Shown piece after piece: positions 23,030-34,820 of a DNA stretch of 47,582 bases. Position 1 is the first letter of the stretch. Every line of letters begins with the position of its first letter. A program made the position numbers and the translations under genes. The notes under the pieces were generated by a model, which made no database searches, was not told the origin of the DNA, and saw only the letters and a program-made list of their open reading frames with translations. Source of the DNA: Phoronis australis (Eukaryota > Phoronida > Phoronidae); assembly GCA_002633005.1 (NCBI GenBank), contig NMRA01000060.1, positions 42,492-90,073 of the forward strand. Reading direction: 5' to 3'.

Positions 23030-25300
23030 ACAGTCAGCATTACCTTTGGCAGTTTTTTGCCGTACCACCCATCATTACATTATGGAAATGCACAAAAGAA
23101 ATTTCAAAAGCGTGCTGGTCTACTGTACATGTTTGTACGGTAGAATTGCTTTTCAGTTGATTTCGGAGATGTCCACATTCGGTGGGCTTTCAGATTGGAG
23201 TCTACTGCAGAAGGTCAACATGTCACGTTTTAATGCTGACCATCTGTAAGACAGTGCCGTTTATAGGGCCCATTCGCTATAAACACACGGTTTGACGAAA
23301 AGTGTGCCATAAAGACACATCATATTTAATTCTCAAATATGTTCTAGTGGAGAATCCTCCGAATAACAAATGGCTTTATAATATGCCTAGACGTACTGCA
23401 TGTATTCCGATTGCAGCTTGGGAAGTTGCCGTGGTGATACATGCTTGAGATACGAAACAAATATATCACCTAAAATCTGTGCTGTTGTCTATGCTTTTAA
23501 GTATTATTTGTTATTGTCATCAATTTTTTGTTGTCGCATTTCATTCATTGTCGAACGTCCGTCTTTATAGATATTTCACTGTACACAAATGTGACGGTGG
23601 TTATACCACAAAAAAACTTACAGTGTACACGCAATGTGTGTTTATTACCATACCTCCAATTCACATATACAGATCAATTTGTGAATGTATGTCTCATGTG
23701 ATTAGCTGTACATGTAGTTAACAAAGTCCTCAAGCATGGTGCTGTTCCGAACCATTCAAATACCTAAGTTTGGTCATTCGCCAGGTTCTCTGCATAAACT
23801 GGGTCAGCGCTTCACACACTCCGCGTGTCTCAAGCTCAAGGAAGATTTTAGTAGCCCAAAATTACCACAAGTTCAAAGATATTCAGTTAAAAAGGAAAGA
23901 CGAAACATATCTCTGAACATATCTGGCCAATATCAAGGGTCACTGCTCGTAAGCAAGTCAATGCAATCCTTATTACCCGTCGCCTTATCTAGTACTACCA
24001 GTCGTTTAGTTTTTCCCAATTCAACAAAAAAAATTTAATATACACTTAACTAGTGATGACTCCTGTCAAATTAAAACCACCCTCAGTACACTAAAGCAAA
24101 TTAATAGTAGGTGCAAAACCGTTTTTATATCCTGAAATGTTTCGTAAAAATGATTCAATTGTTTGATTAATCCATAACTTGAGTATTCCGAAAACCTTTG
24201 CATTGGTCTCCTTTCTTTAATTAAAGTGTATGCCTTAGATTCTCATAGGGTTAGGCCTTACGCTCTGCGTAATAATCAAATGGTACACGTAAGATAAACA
24301 GTTATAAGTATACTTGTGTGAAAATTATCAATGCTTTAACCAAATACTTCAAATTAGCCTGACCCGCTGATGATAGTGCGTGGAATTCAACTAGACACTC
24401 AATTGAACATTAGTCGTTTGGCCCACCACTTTTTCTCTATGGATTTCAAAAAGTATATGCTTACATATAATGTTGATTATACTGCCATCTGTAGGCGCTA
24501 TCGGCAACTGAAATCCCGTCAACTTCTTCGAAGCATTGACCGTTCAAAGTACGGCACTTCCCGGACCTCAGTGGGCTTTGAATGGATGTTTTGCGTGTAA
24601 AAGCGATTGAGCTTTGACCACCACACGGACACCATAAAATTCCAATCACTTTTCATAAAAATTTGATATGAATTTGGTTAAGGCCCTGTGCTATCGGCAA
24701 ATGAGGTCGGGTCAACAAGGAACACGTATATAAGGTCATTTTCTGTGAATTAATTGCCAGTATATTAGCCGGGCTGCGAAGGAGGAATTCTTACGCATGC
24801 GCAAATAGCTTGTAGAGCATGGGGTCGGATTGTTGCGTGAATATAATGTGGCAAAGAGAAAACGCAGTAGCCTTGGAATGTAGAATACGCAGCTTCTGCA
24901 GATCACATGTCTCACACTGTGTTGTCTTCCAGCAAATGGAGCCTAACCACATACCTCTTTCAACGTATCCAGCATCTGACAATGTATTGCACGCAGATAT
25001 TCTAATAATGTTAGATTGCGTTCGTGGAGGATTAGTGTTCGTAGGCAGTAAAGTTCAAAGACATTCGCCCAATAAAATTCTTTACTCCCTCTTTTACATT
25101 TATGAAGATGAAATTTTTAACCAATAATCAAGATTTTTAAAAATTATTTACAAAAAGGCATTTCCAATCTTAAATTGTTTTTCGTTGTAACCAGTACTTG
25201 TAAAAGAGAAAACAAAAACAGCGATGTAATATACATGGGAGCCATTTTGATACATCATTGTTCTCCACGACCAGTTTTAACATGTCGCTTCAACAGAGTA
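23030..25300. other. No recognised gene
   Basis: Includes a 100-codon plus-strand frame at 23736-24038 of basic composition with no recognised motif and no splice context. Treated as non-coding, probably receptor intron. Confidence 0.5.
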
Positions 25301-25431
25301 GATTTCAGTAATGCTAGGACCTCACAAAAATTGCCAAAATCACGCGTTCTCATCTAAAATACATGGCTACATCTCACGAAATCTTGCGAAGTCGACTTGC
25401 TTTTTAGCGAAGTCCTAGATTTACTGAAATC
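25301..25431. mobile_element. Short fold-back MITE (CTAGGACC family)
   Basis: About 131 bases with inverted ends GATTTCAGTAATGCTAGGAC and GTCCTAGATTTACTGAAATC. The inner part (TCTCACGAAATCTTGCGAAG, CTTGCTTTTTAGCGA) matches the arms at 30.5-30.9 kb, identifying one family. Confidence 0.8.
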
Positions 25432-25526
25432 AGGGCAGTATGACTGATTTCACTTCAGGACTTAACTCCGACATGAATGATTACAACGGTAAACGCGAAA
25501 TTTTTGAAAAGTTGACTCTGTGGCCA

Positions 25527-25553
25527 TGACTCTGACTCTGACTCTGACTCTAG
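25527..25553. repeat. (CTCTGA)n simple repeat, LINE 3' tail
   Basis: About four copies of the six-base unit CTGACT (AGAGTC on the element strand) directly after the LINE C-terminal coding block. Short tandem 3' tails instead of poly(A) are typical of several LINE clades including RTE, so this probably marks the 3' terminus of the element. Confidence 0.8.
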
Positions 25554-26159
25554 GCATTGTCCATCCACTGCAGAATGTAGCCCTCCGACAATGCCTTCCA
25601 TTTTGTTCTGTCTCTTGCCGCTCTCATCCACGTTGTGCCTCTCGTCTTCACGATGTCATCTCTCCATCTGGCTTGGTCTCTTTCCATATCTGGGTTGCCA
25701 CTCTGTGCATCTTTTTGTCCATCTGCTGTCCTGTGCTCTGGCAACGTGTCCGCCCCACCTCTATTTCAATTTCAGAATTGTCTTGATTAAGTCCATATTG
25801 TGTGACTCTTTCAATGATCTTGCTCTCCATCATTACCTCTTCATCTGTTTCAAAATTTGTCATGTACTTTGCCTTGTCCTTGTGAATCTTTTATCCCACA
25901 TTGTTTCTTTCTTCATTCAGTATATTTGTTTCTAATTGTATTATGCCTTATGTGCACAAAGCAACACATCATCTGCAAATCTTAGGTCTGTTAGATGTTC
26001 TCCGTCTATGTTTACTCCTCTTTGAAGGTCTGAAGATTTGAAGATCTCTTCCATTGTCAGTGTAAACAGTTTAGGTGAAATTGGGTGTCACTGACTAACT
26101 CCTCTCTCTATGTTGAATCTTTCAGAGACGTAGTTGTCGATGTGAATTCTGGTGGTGGC

Positions 26160-26160
<1 letters not shown>

Positions 26161-26229
<69 letters not shown>
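26161..26229. repeat. (TA)n microsatellite inside the LINE
   Basis: An almost pure TA dinucleotide run of about 69 bases. It interrupts the reverse transcriptase homology between the AFDS and IDNYV segments, so it expanded within the dead element. Such runs are slippage-prone and often vary in length between individuals. Confidence 0.97.
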
Positions 26230-26231
<2 letters not shown>

Positions 26232-27169
26232 CAGCAGTTTTATACATGTTTCAGTTATGTTGATGTTTTTAGGGCTTCAATGATGGCAAATAGTCAAATT
26301 GAATCAAAAGCCCTTTCATAGTCTAGGAAACCAACACACAGTGGGAGGTTATATTCGTTACATTTTTCAATTGTTTGTCCAAAGGCTTGCAGATGGTCTG
26401 TTGTTGAGTAGCTCTTTCTAAACCCTGCTTGTTCTCGGGGTTAATTTTCATCCAGTTGTTTCTCCATTCTATTTTGCAATAGCCTTGTGAACAGTTTGTA
26501 TGTATGGGCTAATAAGCTTATGGGTCTATAGTTCTTTATGTCACTTGGGTCTCCTTTTTTAAATAATATTACTATTTTTGCTGCTTTCAAGCATTCAGGG
26601 ATGTTTTGGGTCCTTAGAATTACATTGAATGCTTTTGTCAAGTATTTGATTGTTTCTTGTCCTCCTGCCGAAATTATATCGCTTATAATAACATCACTTC
26701 CTGGTGTTTTTCTTTTCCTCATCCTCCTGAGGGTATGTCCTAATTCCTCCTCGGTGAAAGGTGGTACTTGTTCTGTGTCTATATTCCTGGTTCCCATCTT
26801 TTCTGGTGGATTCGTCGTTTTCTCATTTAAAATTTTGTAGAAATTGGCACATATTTTGATTATTTCTTCTCTGTTGTTTGTTATTTCTCCGTTAGAGTTT
26901 CGCGAGTTTTGTGCTGCTTCTACTTGTTGGTTTGTTGCAAGTTGTCTTGAGAGATAGAGAACATGCCTCTGCAACATCAGTTGTCACATGACGTGTCTTC
27001 TAGGATGTTAAGTAATAGCCAAGTCCTGCGTGGCATTCTATTGCCCAAAACTTTAATAATGTCCATTGTTCTTGTCAGACGGGATTCATTTAGGAAATAT
27101 CAGTATTGTTCATGAGAACAGCAGTATGTAAACATACTTGTGGGCAATACTTTGTAGCATAGCGGTTGA

Positions 27170-27900
27170 AGGTAAATACACTACACAGGGGTACGTACAC
27201 TACATGTCTTTGATTTGTCAGGTTTGTAAAAATACTTAGAATCTACTGAGAGTTAGTTCATTTACCAAATCTATTCAAAGAGAACAAATAAAAAGTACAG
27301 CATACATGTGCATATCTTTCGATCATTCTTTGAAAACAGGCACATGTTAAAATATAGGGGTAAGTGCACTACACAAATGCTAATTTTTCACTCAAAACAA
27401 ATGTATTTGTAATTAACACCCTTTTAACATAGCATTTTAATGGATGAAACTGTCTATGACAAATGTTGCTTACTTAATATGTAATATTTTTGTTTCGTGG
27501 CATTTGTTCACATCGGTGTACGTACTCTACACAGGGGTACGTAAACTACATTTCAATGACATGTCAGGTTTGTAATTAAATACTAAGAATCTACAGAGAG
27601 TTAGTTGATTTACTAAATTAATTCAAAGAGAAAAAATAATAAGCTCAGCATTCATGTGCATATTTGCCGTACTTTGGAAATAGGCACAAATTAAAATATA
27701 GGGGTACGTACACTATGAACATGCTAATAGTTCACTCTAAACAAATGCAATTGTAATGAACACCCTTTTAACCTAACATTTTTGAGGAAGGAAACTGTCT
27801 ACTACCAGTGTTGCTCACTTACCAAGTGATATTTTAATTTCATGGCATTTGTAAACGTGGGGGTACGTACACTACAAGGGAGGGGCACGTATACTCGGGA
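27170..27900. repeat. 345-bp tandem repeat with phased GGGGTACGTACACTAC motifs
   Basis: Two full units (27170-27514, 27515-27859) and the start of a third. Each unit begins with a doublet of a 16-base motif related to GGGGTACGTACACTAC (second members at 27188, 27534 and 27882) and has one further copy near its middle (27357 and 27701). The rest of the unit is AT-rich and conserved (for example CAAATGYWWTTGTAATKAAC and ACACCCTTTTAAC). A solitary copy of the motif lies at 29374. No coding capacity is seen. Confidence 0.88.
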
Positions 27901-28322
27901 ACCCAATGGTCGTCCGCCTAAGCATAAAACCGGCTTGTTGTCGTACTCACCCAACTATTCCACTTCAAAGTTATGCTCTGCATAGAACTTGATTTGACTC
28001 TCAGAAATCCATAGTATTAGTTGATTCAAAAGTTTTCTTTTATTTATGCCGAGTTGTTTGAACTGTGCATTGCTTTTCGGCAGCCATTTTATAATGACAC
28101 CTATGGTCGTCATATGCTGCCGCCTTTTGAAAGAACAGAAAACCACACAGAAAAAGGTCAAGAAAATAGTGGAAAGTGGTTTACAGCAATTCTACTACAA
28201 CCACAAACTGTTTGACTAGTATGATATCGATTTTTAAATCGATTAAAATTGATTTAGAATTTCAGTTCTGGAAAATAAATCGCAATTGCTTTATTCCAGA
28301 CAGACCTTACTTATTTTCAATT

Positions 28323-28542
28323 TTGTGTCCTCTTTATTTGACTTTTTACTCTTGTTGTTCTTAACACCACTTATCTCTGCTGTCTTTCCTTTTCTTTTCA
28401 GTTTTTCTTCATTCTCTGTTAACACCTTGTCAACCAAAGCAGAAGACTTTGAGACTTGCAAGTTGATCATTGAACCTCGATACAATTGTTCTAATAAATT
28501 ACCCAATATCGTATTGTTTGATTTTTTTCTCACCTTTAACAG
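28323..28542 (-). CDS. Uncharacterised lysine-rich open exon
   Basis: After an acceptor-like tttatgattgcag the minus strand is open for about 75 codons. The product is charged and low in cysteine (for example LVDKVLTENEEKLKRKGK and NNKSKKSNKEDTKLKISK) and may form a coiled coil. It ends at VCLE-stop, with a possible donor just before. A second open stretch at 28161-27955 (beginning FKRRQHMTTIGVII in frame) lies 160 bases further on. I recognise no family; it may be the remnant of a transposon gene next to the tandem repeat at 27.2-27.9 kb. Boundaries are approximate. Confidence 0.25.
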
Positions 28543-29195
28543 GCTTCTGCAATCATAAATAAATAGATAAATACCCAAGTTGTATTTGCATTTTATTGCT
28601 CAATCTCTTCTTTTATTTTTGATTATGTCATGCTGTGTTGTATGTAACAATGCAATATAGTGAAATAAAGTCAATGTTTTACTTTATTGGTGGCCATTCT
28701 CCATCAATTCAAGTATTTTAATTTTCTTCAAATAAATTCAAAACGCTTTAACCAAAAATTTCAACATAAATGTTGAGCTCAGTACTTTGTTTTGCAATAA
28801 AAAATAAGTGGACAATATTTTGATGACCAAGGCGTGGGCCGAAACTGTTAAGCACCCAGCGTGTTCCATTTGTCTGCTGCGTTTTTCCTTTGGCCTAACG
28901 GGTGTCGGTTGGTGCCTGGGACAAATAGATACATTGCATAAACACTATCTGGGTAGGTTTTTGTTCCGTTTGAAGAAAATTTAATTTCGAAAATATCTTC
29001 TGAAAATGAACAAAAAAGTGCATTAGTAAAATCTACAAGTTTTTGAGTGGTCTCAAAAAACAGTCGGTAAATGCATTAATTTTAGTCTCAGTTCTTACAT
29101 GCGTGTTTCTCCCGAGAGGTTAGTACCTAACGTACAGACGAGCACTCCAAATTGGAACGCTAAGTCCCGCGTGGCTGCGCTGCACGCGAAAGAAG

Positions 29196-29229
29196 ATGGC
29201 GGACGACCTTTGGAGCCTGACGACGATAG
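29196..29229 (+). CDS. Possible first coding exon after AAGATGGCGG
   Basis: A CpG-rich patch ends in AAGATGGCGGACGACC, the arrangement of a YY1-type element overlapping the start codon of many animal housekeeping genes. From this ATG the frame reads MADDLWSLTTI and then meets a donor (GATAG/gtatta). No downstream plus-strand exon was recognised, and the same strand is otherwise mobile-element-rich, so this could be a chance match. If real, it is a gene nested inside, or separating, the minus-strand receptor exons. Confidence 0.28.
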
Positions 29230-30531
29230 GTATTACATCACTGTTTCTGCATCACATGGTAACATAGTGTTGTATGGTCATTTATTTTTCTTTGATGATA
29301 ATAAGAACCAAGTTGTTATTTAAAGGCAATACTTTCATTTGCAATGACCAATTGTGTTACTGAATTCCACATGGGGGTACGTACACTACATATTGTTAGC
29401 CTTTTTGGCCCATTTTCAACATAGCAGAACCCAGTAAATATCCAAACTATTGGTTTATTTAGATGTTGAATAATTTGCTGTGTTGCCTAGGCTAACATTT
29501 TCTTCAGTTCTTTTGATGACAGAGTTTGAACTTTAGTTTTTAACCTTCTTTGCAGTAGGTGAAGGTTAAAAACACAAAATCTACAAATTTCGTAACGAGT
29601 GCCTGTTTTATGATGAACCCTACCATTTTCAATTATTAAGCACAACTTCATCTAAGTGATTCTAAAAGTGACTCACGTTGTTCCCAGTCATACCTAAGCA
29701 ATTGATTACTTGATAAAATAAATTTCTTTTCTACTGTTGACAATTGAAAATTGTAATTTTTAAAATGGCCACTCGTAACGCTAAAAATGCATGAAATTTA
29801 TAGAAAAAAACATGCATGAATTTCTCAAACATTGGCCGATTTTGACGATTCTTTTTTTAATTTGCACAGCTAAATAACTCTTTGCATATGATATTCAGTT
29901 TGCTTTTGGTAAGTGACCAAAAAACTTATTTTAGACCGTAACACAGCCAACTCTCGAATATGGACCTCGATTGTGATTTAGCCGTGTAGAAAGGACGCCT
30001 AACTGCGCCTACAAGCAAAACGTCCCTGTAAACACGACATTATTGGCCCAGTTATTGGTATGTGCTGTTTCTTGTCGCGTGTACGTTTCTGGGCCACTAA
30101 TGGTCCAGTACCGTCCAACGACACTTTAACCGAGTGAATCCTTCGTACCTCCCGCCAGTAGACACACGGTACTGGCGTCATAATGAGGTTACTTACAGGC
30201 TTCCCCACACGAGGGCGTTTAACACTAAAGTTTTCTTTGAAAAATATCCTCAAATGTGTGGCAGTGAAATTTTTCATAAAAAGTTTACCACAAGATGTAT
30301 AACAATGAAATTTTAACACTGTTTAAGCAAACGTTTCACCAGATGGCTCTCATAAAAAACGCAATTATGAAGTTTTCGTTGAAGAACACTTGAATTGTGT
30401 AGACATTTTCTACAGTTTGAAACCTGTGTGTGAGTGACAATATGGTGAACGATTTTGACTTTAAACTTCAAATTTCTGGTAAGTTTCACATTTGTTTACT
30501 TTGAATGCTGCACCAGTGTTTGCAGGAGTAT

Positions 30532-30868
30532 ATAAAACCTGCCTCCAGTTCAGCAACGCTAGGACCTCGCTAAAAAGCAAGACTTTCGCGAGATTTCGTG
30601 AGATATTGTCGTGTAATTTAAATAAGATCACGTGACTTTGGCTAGACTTTAGCTAGGTCTTAGCGTACATGTACATGTAGGTCCTAACGTTGCTGAACGC
30701 ACACCTGGCGTGCGTTCACTAGACGCTAGGACCTACGCTAGGACCTAGCTAAAAGCTAGTCAAAGTCACATGCTCTCATTAAAAATGTACGGCAATATCT
30801 CACGTAATCTCGCGAAGTCTTGCCTTTTAGCGAGGTCCTAGCGTTACTGAACGGGAGGCTGGTTTATC
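30532..30868. mobile_element. Double fold-back MITE, two copies head to head
   Basis: Two full-length copies of the CTAGGACC family lie in inverted orientation. Copy 1 runs from GTTCAGCAACGCTAGGACC (30549) to GGTCCTAACGTTGCTGAAC (30698). Copy 2 runs from GTTCACTAGACGCTAGGACC (30712) to GGTCCTAGCGTTACTGAAC (30853). Each copy is itself palindromic, and the pair forms a larger palindrome centred in the 15-base spacer near 30705. The flanks also mirror each other (CCTGCCTCC and GGGAGGCTGG). A coding-like open frame over the right half is a by-product. Confidence 0.85.
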
Positions 30869-31219
30869 CACTGCGTGCTGCATGTGGTATGACGTCATAT
30901 CCTCAACGTGCACAGTGTGAAAACGGCGAGTTACCGATTTGGGGAACTGAACGAGGGACTCCTCGGAGAAAAACTTTGATAACGGGAGTATTTGTTCGAG
31001 TTGGAAGGAATTAAATACATCGACGGCCTGCTGAAGTGTCATATGCGCGAAAGGTATTGATAACAACGTGACTTTGATGATTAAGTCAGTGCCAGGCAAA
31101 TTCACCGAAAAGCTTCCGGCGTATGCAGCGACATGAGGAGCTCCACCCACCGCTACCCACTCATCCAAAGCGTTACCGCAAACAAGTGTCGCTGTGTGTA
31201 ACAATCCGCTTCGCAAGCA

Positions 31220-33478
31220 GGTAGCGCTGGTTTAAACGGTCATGTCAGGACTGTCTACCTCAGCCTCTGAGTCTGATCATCCCCAATACACTATAATACT
31301 AAAGAATTCTGACAGACGGATTAGGACTTTCACGGGTGTTTCACTTCAGTCATCCATGTATTAATGTATTAGCTGGGATTATCAGAAGATGAGGATGCCT
31401 GTGATTTATGCCACAGTGCATCGGGGGGTTGACTCTGAAGGTTGAGTTATCACTTGGTGACTGTGAGCAGAATTAAACGTTTTTCATATTTTGATACAGC
31501 TGATACGGTTACTTGTGTTAACTACCCTACGTTTGCAAATGATCATTTTCCTAGTCGGCTACAAAAACAGAGAAATCCTCTTTGGTTGAATTTTTTGTGT
31601 ACTAACAATTAGCGGATCTAGAGATCAAGCGGGTTGAAAGTTTGTTTCTGTGATCCATTTCTCCCACGCAAATTCGCTTATGAAACGTAAAGAATGACGT
31701 CATCGGAAGTGGGGCAAAAGCTTGTCGTTTGGCCATTTGCCGATACAATAGCAGAGCGTATTCTGTTGTTTACTTCGTGATTTTAGTCTTTTAGTGTGAA
31801 AATGCCAAACACGCATTGCTGTTATGGCAAATGAAGTTCAGGTTAGCACTACAATACGTTCCATCGCGTTCTGTACTAATTTCGTCCCGCATGTTTTAAA
31901 CGGGCGGTAGGCGAAATCCGCTGAATGATTAAGTTTTCACCTCATCAAAAATACATTCTACACCTAAAAGTATCACCTAGAGGGCACTTAGGCCTACTTT
32001 TTTCAGTGATCCTTTCTGCTTCTAAACATATCTTCGATGAAGAATAGCTACTGGAATTCAGGTGACTTTGTCGAAGAATTCCACTTTTTGGTTTTTGTTA
32101 ACTTTGGCCGCGCGCGGAAACCACAAAGAATTTCAACTGAATCAGGTGAGTATGAGGCAAAGGCTAGCGCGAGACTGAGCGAAGCGCCTGACCTGGCGCG
32201 TGACTCTTGCACAATAGCATGGGAAAATACCAAGTCAAATTTGTAAGATGTGTGTCCCTTGGACCTTTTGTTCGTTCGTCAACAGGCGTGATTTCACGTA
32301 GCTTCCTCAAAATGGTGCCCGGTGAGAGAAACTCGAGGGAACCACGAGGTTTTCATGGATATGTATGTTCAAGTTATTTGTAGACAAATTTGTATCTAGG
32401 GTCAGGGTATGTGCTAATTATAACTCCATGTGCACATATGCATGTTTCAATTGATTGTATTTGCTGTATTTTGAAATGAGTAACTTTTTATGGGGATATA
32501 CTATCGTCCCTGTCCTGTATGCCTGCGGAATTCAGGCCTAGACCGGGTCGAGTTCCAATTTCAGTCCGTTCACAGCTTCGCACAACATAAAATGTTCACA
32601 TTTTCTTCGTCCATTCACAGCTTCGCACAACATAACAACTTCACATTTTCTTCCTCCATTCACAGTTATTCCACGATCCATCTACCATCCCTTAAATCGT
32701 GTTAACGTTTTAAACGTAAAATTCACCATAAGAAGTCCAATTAGATTTCGCGTGTGTAGCAAAGACTCGGGGCAAAACAAGAAAAATACGGCGGGTTTTG
32801 CCCTCCTTCCGGTGACGTCATATTGACTAACTGGAAACTCGCAAATGAGCTATTTAAGCGGCTCTTAGTGAAAGTGTCACATTGCTTTCAGTTGTATATT
32901 AACACACAGGAGTACCGTCAATTGATGTTCGTGAGAGTTGTTTGTAAAGTACATGTATTATTCAGGAAACGCAATGCAATAGACATTTGGGGACGAAATG
33001 GAATGAATAAAAAACGCTCCTGAAAATATTAATTACAAGGAACTGAAGTCCTACAACCCACTGTAATACTTGTGTTGGCAAAAGATGAAACATTTATATA
33101 TTTTGCAGCTTATGCAATTCAGATAAGCTCAATATTGGAATGGCATACAGCGTCTTTCTTCAATTACAAAGTTTTTCAGCTGCTATTGAAATGAAAAAGT
33201 TTACTTACACATTTGTAAACTGACTCAGTAAGGCAGCGGCGGTTCGCAGACGTTCAAAATTCCTATTTGACAGTTTTAAGATACAGTAGAGAGATGCGTT
33301 TTTTTGACTAAATCTTGGGATTAAATATTACAAAAACTTTAAGTAGACTGGAAAGCCCTGAAATGTTTCTTAAGAATCGCTGAAACCTAGGAACCACATC
33401 CCACCATAAACAAAGTACCAGGACGTTCTGCAAGAAATAATGTGTACAAATTAAAGATAGGAAAGTATAAATAACCTG
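31220..33478. other. No recognised gene
   Basis: Apart from the 45-bp minisatellite, I see no exon with convincing borders and no repeat with a partner in this window. Confidence 0.55.
32569..32672. repeat. 45-bp minisatellite, about 2.3 units
   Basis: Unit starting YYCATTCACAGCTTCGCACAAC, repeated at 45-base spacing. Because 45 is a multiple of three, the plus-strand frame shows a 15-residue repeat (HSFAQHK-MFTFSS and HSFAQHN-NFTFSS). I see no other sign that it is coding. Confidence 0.85.
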
Positions 33479-33547
33479 AACCCTAACCCTAACCCTAACC
33501 CTAACCCTAACGCTAACCCTAACCCTAACCTAACCCCAACCCTAACC
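33479..33547. repeat. Interstitial telomere-type (CCCTAA)n
   Basis: About eleven units of CCCTAA with a few variants (CGCTAA, CCTAA, CCCCAA). This is the metazoan telomere repeat in the C-strand orientation. The flanks are ordinary sequence, so it is an internal tract, from double-strand break repair or from an ancient end fusion. Confidence 0.95.
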
Positions 33548-33549
33548 AG

Positions 33550-34740
33550 TACCTATATGGCTAAAACGATATATCTAGTATGATCGAAAATGTGCAAATG
33601 CATGTATCTACAATGCATGTCAAATATAAATGTGTACATGCCCAGATAATAACTAGGTACATGTACAACACAAACTATATGATATAAGTTACCAGAGCAG
33701 TACAAGAAAAACTAAACAAAACTAGGAAAAAATTTTAAACTTGTAGTTGGCACAGCATGGAAAATAATTTTGTATGCAATATACTTAATTTGAAGTTAAA
33801 AAGAATAAAAGAAAGTAAAATATGTTTACTTTATTTTGATCGGACCCACTGCGTCCCGGCTTTACTTCTACCAAACCAATACGCAACAACTATACAACGC
33901 TTTTGCTGCAACGAAGTATTCAAATTTCAACCACGCATCCACCGGGGTTCGTTGGATATCATCGAACTACAAAGGATTTTTAACAAATATGATTTTGTGT
34001 TGTTCAATGTTTACGGGCTTAATTTACATATAACTACTTAATATTTTAAACACCGAATAAATTTCGCATTCTAAGAGTTGACAATTTTTCGCCGGACTTT
34101 GTAAAAACGCCTTTTTCACATTCAACATATATTTCTATCTCAGCAAAAATTTATAACGATAACTGACAGCCTGAGTTAATTTATTCAGTTCACGTTTATT
34201 TTCACATTTGGATTTAAAATTTAGCTGTTGCAAACACAATTCTGTTACTGTAACGTGAATTGGCAAGCGCAATTAACGAATGCGTCATAATTCACGTCCA
34301 CGTCGCTTTGCGAAACCTCTATAATATTCACAGATTAAGAGTCTAATTTTCCAGAATTTGGAAGGAAACGGACACCGAAATCGACTCAACTTCTGCGCTT
34401 CCCATTGTGTGAAATCCAATGTCTAAGGTAATAGTCAGATTACATTAATATTGGCCAATATACCTTTAGATGGAGAGTTTTAAGAATGAGCAAAAACGCA
34501 TAAAAACACTCGGCATGACCGTAAGAGATATCTGCCTGTGATTATAAGTGAATCTTAGCTGCATGCCTCTGTATGTGACACTTCAGCAAAAGCCGTTTTG
34601 GCGAATTAATTATTTAGGTCATTACTGCGTTTTCCCGTTGCTCCCAACTTGTTTGATTCTATAGCCCAACAACAAGTTGGGAAGATGACCCCTGTAGCCA
34701 ATATCTTACAACGACTGATTAACTCCATTCTGGCACTCAC
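33550..34740. other. No recognised gene
   Basis: AT-rich sequence between the telomere-type tract and the possible linker exon; no features seen. Confidence 0.55.
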
Positions 34741-34820
34741 GGTTGGAGGGCCAGCTCTCTTTTGTTCTATAATTGTTCTAATCTCCAATACGATCGTATC
34801 TATTGCCTGACTGGGCTGTG
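34741..34820 (-). CDS. Possible linker exon after the second EGF
   Basis: An 80-base interval with a good acceptor (tttattttaacag) and a consensus donor (ACC/gtgagt). In the only frame compatible with the phase-1 donor of the EGF exon 430 bases upstream it is fully open and reads about 26 residues, beginning QPSQAIDTIVLEIRT and ending RAGPPT. The join would make GCA (Ala) at the splice. No domain is recognised; it could be a spacer or the start of an Ig-like domain. The call rests only on splice sites, phase and an open frame, so it may be a chance combination. Confidence 0.33.

Larger units (their letters stand above)
25527..26990 (-). pseudogene. 5'-truncated, decayed LINE reverse transcriptase
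   Basis: Minus-strand remnant of a non-LTR retrotransposon. From 26977 an uninterrupted 178-codon stretch carries RT motifs: LRRMRKRKTPGSDVI, then KAAKIVILFKKGDPSDIKNY and RPISLLAHTYKLFTRLLQNR. After a stop at 26441 the homology continues as EQAGFRKSYSTTDHLQ and VGFLDYERAFDS, then, beyond a TA microsatellite, as IHIDNYVSERFN, LFTLTMEEIF and the catalytic-site motif LRFADDVLLCAH. The 3' part includes RWRDDIVKTRGTTWMR and DRTKWKALSEGYILQWMD, a well-known LINE C-terminal block, and the element ends in an AGAGTC-type simple repeat (25527-25553). This tail and the C-terminal block suggest the RTE-like group; the clade is inferred. Stops and frameshifts show it is dead. Confidence 0.9.

Noticed and set aside
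27170-27900. GGGGTACGTACACTAC array as a CRISPR
   Set aside because: Units are 345 bases with conserved, not unique, sequence between motifs, and the context is an animal genome.
29999-30319. 106-codon minus-strand frame (YWREVRRIHSVKVSLDG) as a gene
   Set aside because: No splice context, no recognised domain and atypical codon pattern; treated as chance.
30827-31216. 129-codon minus-strand frame as a gene
   Set aside because: Its 3' part runs into the fold-back MITE and the rest matches no family I recognise.
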